From Pelotomaculum_C sp050950345 (GTDB taxonomy: Bacteria > Bacillota > Desulfotomaculia > Desulfotomaculales > Pelotomaculaceae): DNA of 50,854 nt. Below are positions 32,849 through 40,151 of the stretch, in pieces (position 1 is the stretch's first letter; each line of letters starts with the position of its first letter). Both the position numbers and the translations under genes were made by a program. The stretch lies in NCBI GenBank assembly GCA_050950345.1, contig JBMNHK010000009.1, positions 1 through 50,854 on the forward strand. Direction: 5' to 3'. The notes below the pieces were generated by a model, which saw only the letters and a list, made by a program, of their open reading frames with translations, was not told where the DNA came from and searched no databases.

Positions 32849-35332
32849 ATTAACGATAAGTATGATTTTTCAGAAATTGAAGCCAAATGGCAGGCCCGCT
32901 GGGCTAATGAAGGCACATACGAAATACCTGATTTTTCTGATCGCCCTAAATATTACTGCCTGGAAATGTTTCCTTATCCTTCCGGCAAAATGCATATGGG
33001 CCATGTCAGAAACTACTCTATAGGTGATGTGGTTGCCCGGTTTAAAACAATGCAGGGTTTTCATGTCCTGCATCCCATGGGGTGGGATGCTTTTGGTTTG
33101 CCTGCTGAAAACGCGGCCATCAAGCACGGCGGTATCCATCCCGCTGACTGGACTTATGCCAACATCGACAGTATGCGCGAACAATTAAAGCAGATCGGCA
33201 TCAGCTATGACTGGAGCAGGGAGGTTGCTACCTGTCACCCCGGCTACTATAAATGGACTCAGTGGTTATTTCTCCAGCTCTATAAAAACGGTCTGGCCTA
33301 TAAAAAAGAAGCCGCTGTCAACTGGTGTCCTGCATGTTCCACAGTGCTGGCCAACGAGCAGGTCAAAGATGGAAGCTGTGAGCGTTGCAGCACTCCGGTT
33401 GAAAAAAAGGAGCTGGCTCAGTGGTTCTTTAAAATAACCGATTATGCGGAACGCCTTTTAAAGGATTTAGAGTTGTTAAAGGGTTGGCCCGATAAGGTCA
33501 AGATTATGCAGGAGCATTGGATCGGGCAAAGCGAGGGCGCAGAGATAGAGTTTCAGCTCTCTGGACAAGACGAGCATATTGCGGTATATACAACACGCCC
33601 GGATACAATTTTTGGCGTGACTTACATGGTTTTGGCACCCGAGCATCCACTGGTAGAAAAGCTGATTGCCGGAACCGAACGGGCGGAAGAGATCAGGGAA
33701 TTTGTACACAGGGTTCGCAATCTCAGTGAGATCGATCGTACTTCCACCGAGGTTGAGAAGGTTGGCATACCCACGGGTGCCTACTGTATCAATCCTTTAA
33801 GCGGGGAAAAGATCCCGGTATTGATTGCCAACTATGTGCTGCTGGAGTACGGCACCGGTTGTGTTATGGGCGTGCCCGCCCACGACCAGCGGGACTTTGA
33901 ATTTGCCCGTAAATACGGTTACCCAATAAAAATTGTGATTCAACCAGAGGGGCAAGAGCTGAACCCGGCAACGATGGAGTCAGCTTATGAACAGGAAGGG
34001 GTTCTGGTCAATTCCGGCCGGTTTAGCGGCATGGCCAATGAACTGGCCAAGAAAGAGATTACCAGCGAACTGGCGAAAATGAACAAGGGCAAGTTCCGTA
34101 TCAATTACCGTCTCAGAGACTGGCTGATCTCACGCCAGCGCTATTGGGGTGCGCCGATCCCGATCATTTACTGTGACAAATGCGGCATAGTTCCGGTGCC
34201 GGAAGAGGATTTGCCTGTTTTACTGCCAATGGATGTTGAATTTAAACCCACCGGCCGTTCACCCCTGGCCGACTGTCCCGATTTTGTTAACACCACATGT
34301 CCAAGTTGCGGTGCTCCGGCCACCAGGGAAACTGATACCATGGACACATTTATGTGCTCATCCTGGTATTATTACCGGTATACCAGCCCCAGGGATACTG
34401 ACGGACCCTGGGACAAGGCCAAGACAGACTACTGGCTCCCTGTTGACCAATATATTGGCGGGGTAGAACACGCTATCCTGCACCTTTTGTACTCCCGTTT
34501 CTTTACCAAGGTGCTTTATGATCTGCAGCTAATTAACAACCAGGAGCCCTTTACCAACTTGCTTACCCAGGGAATGGTTTTAAAAGACGGGTTTAAAATG
34601 TCCAAGTCCAAGGGCAATGTAGTCAGTCCGGAGGATATTGTTGCCCGCTACGGCGCTGATACAGCCAGGCTGTTTATCCTTTTTGCAGCCCCTCCGGAAC
34701 GGGACCTGGAATGGAGTGATCAGGGTGTTGAGGGCTGTTTCCGCTTTTTGAAACGAGTCTGGCGTTTGGTTACTGCAGTGGCAGATACCCTGCAAAATGC
34801 GCCGCAGCATCCTACCGGCAAGCTGGTGGGTATAAACCGTTCCATGCAAAGGGTTACTCATAATACGATCAAGAAAGTGACAGAGGATATTGGAGACAGG
34901 TTTAATTTCAACACTGCCGTAAGTGCGATTATGGAGATGGTCAATGCCCTTTACCAGTATAAAGAGTTGCCTGAAACTGATCGTGATCCGGCAGTGTTGC
35001 GGGAAGCTGTGGAGAGCTTGCTGTTATTGTTGGCCCCCTTTGCTCCCCATATTACGGAAGAACTCTGGGAACTCACCGGCCATACAGGCAGTATCCACCA
35101 GCAGCCCTGGCCTCTTTACGATGAAGGTGCTCTTGCCGAGGATGAGGTAACCATCGTTGTACAGATTAACGGCAAAGTACGTGACCGTATGCTGATACCC
35201 GCCGGACTCAGTGCGGCAGAGATGCAGGAAAGGGTGATTAAGGATCCCAAAGTAGCGAAGTTTACCGCAGGCAAGAACATTGTCAAAGTGATCCCGGTGC
35301 CAGGTAAGCTGGTCAACATAGTGGTAAAATAA
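32849..35332 (+). CDS. leuS: Leucyl-tRNA synthetase
   Basis: LeuRS charges tRNA-Leu. The usual first residues (D-K-Y-D-F-S-E-I-E-A-K-W-Q) are encoded upstream of the first in-frame ATG (32966), which would remove the first 39 residues and begin right at the catalytic fold. Between the in-frame stop at 32822-32824 and that ATG there is no ATG, GTG or TTG. ATT 32849 lies eight bases after GGGGGG (32835-32840) and gives 827 residues, a normal length. HMGH is at 49-52 and the KMSKS motif begins at residue 583; the editing domain has 'TTRPDT'. A base error at the start codon is the alternative. Confidence 0.96.
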   Translation: MNDKYDFSEIEAKWQARWANEGTYEIPDFSDRPKYYCLEMFPYPSGKMHMGHVRNYSIGDVVARFKTMQGFHVLHPMGWDAFGLPAENAAIKHGGIHPADWTYANIDSMREQLKQIGISYDWSREVATCHPGYYKWTQWLFLQLYKNGLAYKKEAAVNWCPACSTVLANEQVKDGSCERCSTPVEKKELAQWFFKITDYAERLLKDLELLKGWPDKVKIMQEHWIGQSEGAEIEFQLSGQDEHIAVYTTRPDTIFGVTYMVLAPEHPLVEKLIAGTERAEEIREFVHRVRNLSEIDRTSTEVEKVGIPTGAYCINPLSGEKIPVLIANYVLLEYGTGCVMGVPAHDQRDFEFARKYGYPIKIVIQPEGQELNPATMESAYEQEGVLVNSGRFSGMANELAKKEITSELAKMNKGKFRINYRLRDWLISRQRYWGAPIPIIYCDKCGIVPVPEEDLPVLLPMDVEFKPTGRSPLADCPDFVNTTCPSCGAPATRETDTMDTFMCSSWYYYRYTSPRDTDGPWDKAKTDYWLPVDQYIGGVEHAILHLLYSRFFTKVLYDLQLINNQEPFTNLLTQGMVLKDGFKMSKSKGNVVSPEDIVARYGADTARLFILFAAPPERDLEWSDQGVEGCFRFLKRVWRLVTAVADTLQNAPQHPTGKLVGINRSMQRVTHNTIKKVTEDIGDRFNFNTAVSAIMEMVNALYQYKELPETDRDPAVLREAVESLLLLLAPFAPHITEELWELTGHTGSIHQQPWPLYDEGALAEDEVTIVVQINGKVRDRMLIPAGLSAAEMQERVIKDPKVAKFTAGKNIVKVIPVPGKLVNIVVK

Positions 35333-35347
35333 TAAAAGGGGTAGATA

Positions 35348-35402
35348 AAGGGAGTGTTGCAAAATTGCTTTTTCAAGTAGTGGCGACGCTCCCTTCTTTT
35401 TA
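35348..35402 (+). terminator. Terminator after leuS
   Basis: AAGGGAGTGTTGC (35348-35360) pairs with GCGACGCTCCCTT (35383-35395) through 13 pairs with two G-T wobbles, followed by CTTTTT. It ends the leuS transcript. Confidence 0.8.
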
Positions 35403-35458
35403 TAAAATAAATCAGCCGTTAAATCCGGTAATAATTTAGTTTTTTGTTGTACTGCAAG

Positions 35459-35480
35459 TGCGGGTTCTTCGGAACTCGCA
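35459..35480. other. TTCG-capped hairpin between leuS and korC
   Basis: GCGGGTTC and GAACTCGC pair around a TTCG loop (about ten pairs when flanking bases are counted). It lies between two terminator-like stems in the convergent region and may be part of the shared termination zone. Confidence 0.5.
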
Positions 35481-35502
35481 TCTGTATTTTTCTACAAACA
35501 AA

Positions 35503-35541
35503 GGCTGTTGCGCTCGAACTTTAGTCCGTTGTGCAACAGCC
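35503..35541. terminator. Terminator-like stem at the leuS/korC convergence
   Basis: GGCTGTTGC (35503-35511) and GCAACAGCC (35533-35541) form a perfect 9-bp stem. Read on the minus strand it is followed by TTTGTTTG, so it most likely ends the korDABC transcript; on the plus strand it is followed by CCTTTT. Confidence 0.6.
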
Positions 35542-35595
35542 CCTTTTGAATAACGATAATGTTAAATAACAATAGTAATTAAATAATCCGGTTGA

Positions 35596-36141
35596 TTAAT
35601 TTGCTTGCTTTGCTACACTATCCCAACCAAGCTCCAGGGCTTTTTGGTTTAGTTCCTCCGTCCCTGCCGGAATACGGGAAAACAAGGCCTTTAATAAAGA
35701 GTCCTTGCTTACGATCCCTGTTATGGCAGCAATAGCGCCAAGGGCCACGATGTTGGCAAACATTTCTTTGCCCAGATTGTCCTTGGCTATGCGGGTATAT
35801 GGCGCGGCAAATATTCTGGGGCCAGTGGGCACATTATCCTTGACAAAAGTGGTGTCAATGATCAAAAAGCCGCCTTCCTCAAGATTGTCAGCGTATTTAT
35901 TAAAGGCCTCCTGGCTCATGACCAGGAGAATATCCGGCTTGAGCACTTTGGGGTAATCAATCTCACCATCGCTGATAATCACTTCTGCTTTGCTAGAGCC
36001 GCCCCTTGCCTCCGGGCCGTAAGACTGGGTTTGGAGAGCGTTTTTCCCGTCTTTAATCGCGGCATCGGCCAATATCTGACCCGCCAGGATCAACCCCTGG
36101 CCCCCTGTGCCGCCCAGCACAATTTCACTGTTTAATGCCAT
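35596..36141 (-). CDS. korC: 2-oxoacid:ferredoxin oxidoreductase, gamma subunit
   Basis: The gamma subunit completes a four-part, CoA-dependent 2-oxoacid (probably 2-oxoglutarate) ferredoxin oxidoreductase. The 181-residue product has the family N-terminus 'IVLGGTGGQGLILAG' at about residues 7-21 and 'SYGPEARGGSSKAEVIIS' at about 40-57. The start at 36141 has an upstream AGGAGGGG. It is the last gene of the minus-strand operon, 13 bases after korB. Confidence 0.93.
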   Translation of the reverse strand: MALNSEIVLGGTGGQGLILAGQILADAAIKDGKNALQTQSYGPEARGGSSKAEVIISDGEIDYPKVLKPDILLVMSQEAFNKYADNLEEGGFLIIDTTFVKDNVPTGPRIFAAPYTRIAKDNLGKEMFANIVALGAIAAITGIVSKDSLLKALFSRIPAGTEELNQKALELGWDSVAKQAN

Positions 36142-36154
36142 GAGGTTACCCCTC

Positions 36155-36973
36155 CTAGTTCTTTTTTTGTTTTTCCTTGATCAGTTCCTCATAAACGCTG
36201 GTGAACTCGGGTGCATCAGACTTATAGAGTTCACCAATGACGAACTTTCCTGCCATTTCCTCAGGGGACAGTTTTCTGGCCCGATCTACGGAGACAGCGT
36301 GATCCCTTTGCCACAGCAGCAGATCATAGCCGCTGCCCATCTTATTGCGCCGGGCGTAATAGGTTGGACAGCCAGTGACTGCTTCAATTACACTGAAGCC
36401 TTTGTGTTCGGCGCCTTTCTTAATCAATTGACTGAGCATCTTGGCATGAAATGTGGTGCCTCTGGCTACGTAGGAAGCACCGGCAGCCCGTGCCAATTCC
36501 GTTATATCAAAGGGGCGCTCCAGAGTGCCCTGAGCGGCGGTGGAGGATTTGGCATGTAGTGGCGTGAGTGGGGAAGATTGTCCTCCTGTCATCCCATAAA
36601 TCCTGTTGTTGAAAATGATGGCGGTAAGGTCGATATTGCGCCTGGCAGCATGAATGAAGTGGTTGCCTCCAATAGCAGCACAATCACCATCGCCCATTAA
36701 AACAAACACTTTTAGTTCAGGCCGGGCCATTTTGACCCCGGTAGCAAAAGCCAATGCCCTGCCGTGGGTTGTATGCAGGGTGGAAAAATCCAGATAGCCG
36801 GTGGCTCTGGATGAGCAGCCTATGCCGGATACCACAACTGTATTATCCTGATCACAATCCATAAGGTCAAAGGCATGAGTTAAGGCGTTTAAGATAATTC
36901 CGTTACCGCAGCCGGAGCACCAGATATGTGGCAGCATTTCCGGCCTTAAAAATCTTTTTATACCCTTTGGCAT
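36155..36973 (-). CDS. korB: 2-oxoacid:ferredoxin oxidoreductase, beta subunit (TPP-binding)
   Basis: The beta subunit binds thiamine diphosphate. The 272-residue product has 'WCSGCGNGI' near residues 18-26, the TPP-binding motif G-D-G-D-C-A-A-I-G-G-N-H at about 94-105 with the paired N-N at about 121-122, and 'GCSSRATGYLDF' upstream of it. The pattern C-S-G-C-G-N and the H-T-T-H-G-R-A segment fit 2-oxoglutarate-type (KorB) rather than pyruvate-type enzymes. It lies between korA and korC. Confidence 0.95.
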   Translation of the reverse strand: MPKGIKRFLRPEMLPHIWCSGCGNGIILNALTHAFDLMDCDQDNTVVVSGIGCSSRATGYLDFSTLHTTHGRALAFATGVKMARPELKVFVLMGDGDCAAIGGNHFIHAARRNIDLTAIIFNNRIYGMTGGQSSPLTPLHAKSSTAAQGTLERPFDITELARAAGASYVARGTTFHAKMLSQLIKKGAEHKGFSVIEAVTGCPTYYARRNKMGSGYDLLLWQRDHAVSVDRARKLSPEEMAGKFVIGELYKSDAPEFTSVYEELIKEKQKKN

Positions 36974-36988
36974 GATAATTCACCACTT

Positions 36989-38125
36989 TTATAATTTTGT
37001 GATGGCGTCTAAAATTTCGCCGGGAGTGATCAATTCACCACTGACTTTGTTTACACCAATAGTTTTAGCATTGCGGGCTACTCGTTCAACTTCCAGTTTT
37101 AGTTGTCCCAAATTCATCTCGGGCACGATAAAGGTGTGCGCATGGCGGGAGAGCTGGTCGATCTCTTTTTCCGGGAAAGGCCAGATCGTGATCGGGCGGA
37201 ATAGTCCTACTTTCAGGCCGGCGGCGCGTGCATCCTTGACAGCTTTTTTGGCGGAGCGTGCTACAGCTCCATAAGCAACTACGACGATATCGGCGTCATC
37301 GGTTAGATAAGCCTCACTGGCTACAATATCATCCAGGTGATCCGTAAGTTTTTTACTTAAGCGGGTTATTAATTTCTCGGCAATTTCCGGATTGGTAGTT
37401 GGATAGCCCTTTTCGTCATGGACCAGGCTGGTCACGTGGAAACGATAGCCTTCACAAAAATTAGGTATCGTCGGCACATGATCCTCTCCAGGCTGGTAGG
37501 CTTTAAAGTCAGCCAAACCCTGGGGTGGTTTTTTGCGGTTGATAACCTTTACTTCACCGGGCGCCGGCAAAAGCACCCTTTCCCGTAAATGACCGATGAC
37601 TTCGTCCGACAGCAACACTACAGGAACACGATATTTTTCTGATAAGTTAAATGCTTCGATAGTTAATGAATATGCTTCCTGTACGGAAGAAGGACAAAGG
37701 GCGATAATGGGGTGGTCGCCGTGGCTGCCCCAGCGTGCCTGCATGACGTCACCCTGGGCTGGAGCGGTGGGAATACCTGTGCTTGGTCCATGCCGCTGGA
37801 TGTTGATTATCACACAGGGGACTTCGGCCATGGAGGCAAAACCGATATTTTCCTGTTTGAGTGAAAAACCGGGACCGCTGGTAGCGGTAAGTGACTTTAA
37901 GCCGGCCAGGGAGGCGCCGATGACGGCTGCCATGCTGCCAATCTCATCTTCCATCTGGATGAATTTGCCTCCATAAGCGGGTAGTTTGGCGGCGAGCTTT
38001 TCAGCAATTTCAGTGGAGGGAGTGATGGGGTAACCTGCAAAGAAGCGGACGCCGGCAGCCAGAGCCCCTTCCACAATAGCTTCATTTCCCTGCATGAGAC
38101 GGCCAATCTGAACAACGTCTTTCAT
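36989..38125 (-). CDS. korA: 2-oxoacid:ferredoxin oxidoreductase, alpha subunit
   Basis: The alpha subunit carries the substrate-side pyrimidine-binding domain. The 378-residue product begins with 'QGNEAIVEGALAAGVRFFAGYPITPSTEI' (only the start quoted in parts: the Y-P-I-T-P-S-T-E motif is at about residues 35-42) and 'ATSGPGFSLKQENIG' at about 82-96, all typical of KorA/VorB alpha subunits. Its ATG follows the korD stop by one base, and GGAGGGG inside the end of korD is its ribosome binding site. 2-oxoglutarate is the likely substrate, but branched-chain 2-oxoacids cannot be ruled out. Confidence 0.94.
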   Translation of the reverse strand: MKDVVQIGRLMQGNEAIVEGALAAGVRFFAGYPITPSTEIAEKLAAKLPAYGGKFIQMEDEIGSMAAVIGASLAGLKSLTATSGPGFSLKQENIGFASMAEVPCVIINIQRHGPSTGIPTAPAQGDVMQARWGSHGDHPIIALCPSSVQEAYSLTIEAFNLSEKYRVPVVLLSDEVIGHLRERVLLPAPGEVKVINRKKPPQGLADFKAYQPGEDHVPTIPNFCEGYRFHVTSLVHDEKGYPTTNPEIAEKLITRLSKKLTDHLDDIVASEAYLTDDADIVVVAYGAVARSAKKAVKDARAAGLKVGLFRPITIWPFPEKEIDQLSRHAHTFIVPEMNLGQLKLEVERVARNAKTIGVNKVSGELITPGEILDAITKL

Positions 38126-38126
38126 A

Positions 38127-38321
38127 CTACTTCACATCCCCTCCAATTGATATGGCAAAGTCAGGACAATGGGTTTCACAAAAGCGGCAAGCAACACAAA
38201 GAGAAGGTTTTGCTGCGATGACTTTGTTTTCACTGTCTAGGGCTAAGACTTTTTTCGGGCAGAAACCGGTGCAGATACCACAACCTTTGCACCAAACTCT
38301 GGTTATTTGAATATCTGACAA
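38127..38321 (-). CDS. korD: 2-oxoacid:ferredoxin oxidoreductase, delta (ferredoxin-like) subunit
   Basis: A 64-residue 2x[4Fe-4S] ferredoxin subunit. The cluster motifs C-K-G-C-G-I-C-T-G-F-C-P and C-V-A-C-R-F-C-E-T-H-C-P are at about residues 11-22 and 42-53. It would pass electrons from the TPP site to free ferredoxin. The start is TTG (38321-38319 on the minus strand) behind an AAGAGG. It is the first gene of the korDABC operon. Confidence 0.93.
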   Translation of the reverse strand: MSDIQITRVWCKGCGICTGFCPKKVLALDSENKVIAAKPSLCVACRFCETHCPDFAISIGGDVK

Positions 38322-38335
38322 AATCCTAACCTCTT

Positions 38336-38373
38336 TCTAAAATAGTTTTAGGCAACAGTGTCAATACTGACAC
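38336..38373 (-). promoter_or_regulatory. Candidate kor promoter with overlapping palindrome
   Basis: On the minus strand TTGACA is read at 38364-38359, with a weak TTTAGA box 17 bases downstream. The -35 box lies inside a 6-bp inverted repeat GTGTCA-ATAC-TGACAC (38358-38373), which could be an operator for the kor operon. The call rests on pattern only. Confidence 0.35.
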
Positions 38374-38437
38374 CGGCAGGCAACTTAAGCTTCCGGTTGT
38401 ATTTTTAGTTATTTAGTAAAAAACTTAATAACCTTAT

Positions 38438-38458
38438 AAAATGAACTAGTTTCATTTT
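38438..38458. repeat. AT-rich inverted repeat in the korD/yetF gap
   Basis: AAAATGAA (38438-38445) and TTCATTTT (38451-38458) with loop CTAGT. It lies in the 260-base divergent gap and could be an operator; no poly-T run marks it as a terminator. Confidence 0.4.
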
Positions 38459-38581
38459 AATACAACTGTTCCTCATAAATATTTTACTCCTTTTTAACAC
38501 ATTGTAAAGTAGTAATGGTGTTTATTAATTTATATCTGCTATTTATTGTATAAATATTAGAATTGAAAGTATGGTGGATGT

Positions 38582-39253
38582 ATGCTGCTTTGGGAGTATT
38601 TATTCCGCACTCTTTTAGTTTATTTTGCTGTCCTGGCGGTGATAAGGCTTATGGGGAAAAGGGAAATAGGCCAGCTTTCCCCATTTGATTTCGTGGTCAC
38701 AATTATTATAGCGGAACTGGCCGTAATTCCATTGGAAGCTACTGACACGCCTTTGTGGCAAAGCATGATCCCGCTGGCTTTCCTTGGGGCGTTGCAAATA
38801 GCGGTTTCATATGCAACTCTTTTGAGCCATCCATTGCGCTGTCTTATTTGCGGCGTGCCTCAGATAATTATTAAAAATGGCCAGATACTAAGGGACGAGA
38901 TGCGCAAGGCCCGTTATAACCTGGATGACCTTCTGGCACAGATGCGAGAAAAGGGTATTGTCGATCCGGCTGAGGTGGAGTTTGCCGTGCTGGAGGTCTC
39001 AGGTAAACTGAGCATTATTCCCAAGTCACAGTACCGCCCGGTAATCCCTGCTGATCTTGGCATTTCCACTCCCTACGAAGGCCTGCCGACAATTTTGATC
39101 AAGGACGGCACTATCATGCGTAAAAACCTGCGGGATATTGATCTTGATCTGGCATGGTTGGAGGAGGCTATGAGGGAGCGCCGGCTCACCCCGGGCCAAG
39201 TGCTTTTAGCTACTCTGGGCACAGACGGGCGTCTGTATGTAAGTAGAAAATAA
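38582..39253 (+). CDS. YetF/DUF421 family membrane protein
   Basis: The 223-residue product has three transmembrane helices in the first 80 residues and two DUF421-type cytoplasmic domains. Family signatures are 'RLMGKREIGQLSPFDFVV' near residues 22-39 and 'ILRDEMRKARYNLDDLLAQMREKGI' near 101-125 (position of the R-x-N-x-D-D-L core). YetF-like proteins are common in spore formers, where related proteins (SpoVAEa/YetF-like) act in spore germination complexes; the role of this one is unknown. GGTGGA upstream (38573-38578) is a modest ribosome binding site. Confidence 0.9.
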   Translation: MLLWEYLFRTLLVYFAVLAVIRLMGKREIGQLSPFDFVVTIIIAELAVIPLEATDTPLWQSMIPLAFLGALQIAVSYATLLSHPLRCLICGVPQIIIKNGQILRDEMRKARYNLDDLLAQMREKGIVDPAEVEFAVLEVSGKLSIIPKSQYRPVIPADLGISTPYEGLPTILIKDGTIMRKNLRDIDLDLAWLEEAMRERRLTPGQVLLATLGTDGRLYVSRK

Positions 39254-39362
39254 AAATAGAAAAAGAGGAAAAAGTAGTATTTGGTAGAATTAACTTTAAT
39301 GCAATGGAAGGATTAATGGGTATTTACTAAAAAAGGAGTATTTCTAAGCTGGTGGGTATGCT

Positions 39363-40001
39363 ATGCAACTGGAACGCAAGCAAATAGTGGCCATCCTGGT
39401 TTTGGCGGGACTGATCCTTTTTGGGGGAGGTTACAGGTTTGGCCAGATGAAAGACCGTGCTGCACATGAAAATAAGGTAGCTTTAGAACATGGAGATGCG
39501 GCAATTGATAGCAAAAGCGAGGATTTATTTGTTCATGTTGCCGGCGCGGTGGACAAACCGGGGGTCTATCAGCTGCCTGCAGGTTCCAGGTTGATTGATG
39601 CGGTAAATAAAGCCGTCCCCAACTCAGAAGCCGACTTGAATACCTTAAAGCTGGCGGCCCAGATCACAGACGGTCAGACTATCTATGTGCCGGTAAAAGC
39701 TCCTGCCGGTCAACCCGAAGCCGCCTCTTCTTCAGAAGTTTCTGTTGCTGCCCGGACAGTCGCAGCTCCTTCACCCGGTGTCATGGTGAATCAGCAGCAG
39801 GGCAGTGGTAAGGTTAATATTAATACTGCCGACCTGGCTCAACTGGACACCTTGCCGGGTATTGGCGAAGCATACGCCCAGAGAATCATTCAATACAGGG
39901 AGATTAACGGGCCGTTTCAAACTATCGAGGATATTAAACAGGTATCAGGCATTGGCGATAAAAAATTTGAACAGATGAAGGATCTGATCACTGTTCATTG
40001 A
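39363..40001 (+). CDS. comEA: Competence protein ComEA
   Basis: ComEA binds incoming double-stranded DNA at the cell surface. The 212-residue product has an N-terminal transmembrane anchor (about residues 8-24), a SLBB domain (about 53-115, 'VHVAGAVDKPGVY'), a linker rich in Ala, Ser and Val, and a C-terminal double helix-hairpin-helix domain (about 148-212) with 'NINTADLAQLDTLPGIG' start and 'VSGIGDKKF'. This is the Firmicutes ComEA architecture. comEC follows after 150 bases; comEB is not present. Confidence 0.95.
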   Translation: MQLERKQIVAILVLAGLILFGGGYRFGQMKDRAAHENKVALEHGDAAIDSKSEDLFVHVAGAVDKPGVYQLPAGSRLIDAVNKAVPNSEADLNTLKLAAQITDGQTIYVPVKAPAGQPEAASSSEVSVAARTVAAPSPGVMVNQQQGSGKVNINTADLAQLDTLPGIGEAYAQRIIQYREINGPFQTIEDIKQVSGIGDKKFEQMKDLITVH

Positions 40002-40151
40002 TTGTATATAAATAATTGTTTAAATTCTTGTTGGATGTTTTCTATGAATGTCTATCTGTAAACGCGCAACATATGTGTAAGCCTTATATTTAGTAGTTTT
40101 CATGTATTTGCTCATAAAATCATTTTGTTGTATCCAGTGACGGAGTGTGCA

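Noticed and set aside
32546..33023. Open frames across the leuS leader
   Set aside because: They coincide with the T-box leader and the leuS N-terminus in another frame and show no protein family pattern.
35459..35541. Small RNA gene between leuS and korC
   Set aside because: The hairpins are better explained as the shared terminator zone of two convergent transcripts; no promoter was seen.
36107..37274. Plus-strand frames across the kor genes
   Set aside because: The minus-strand kor genes show complete family motifs and ribosome binding sites; the plus-strand frames have neither.
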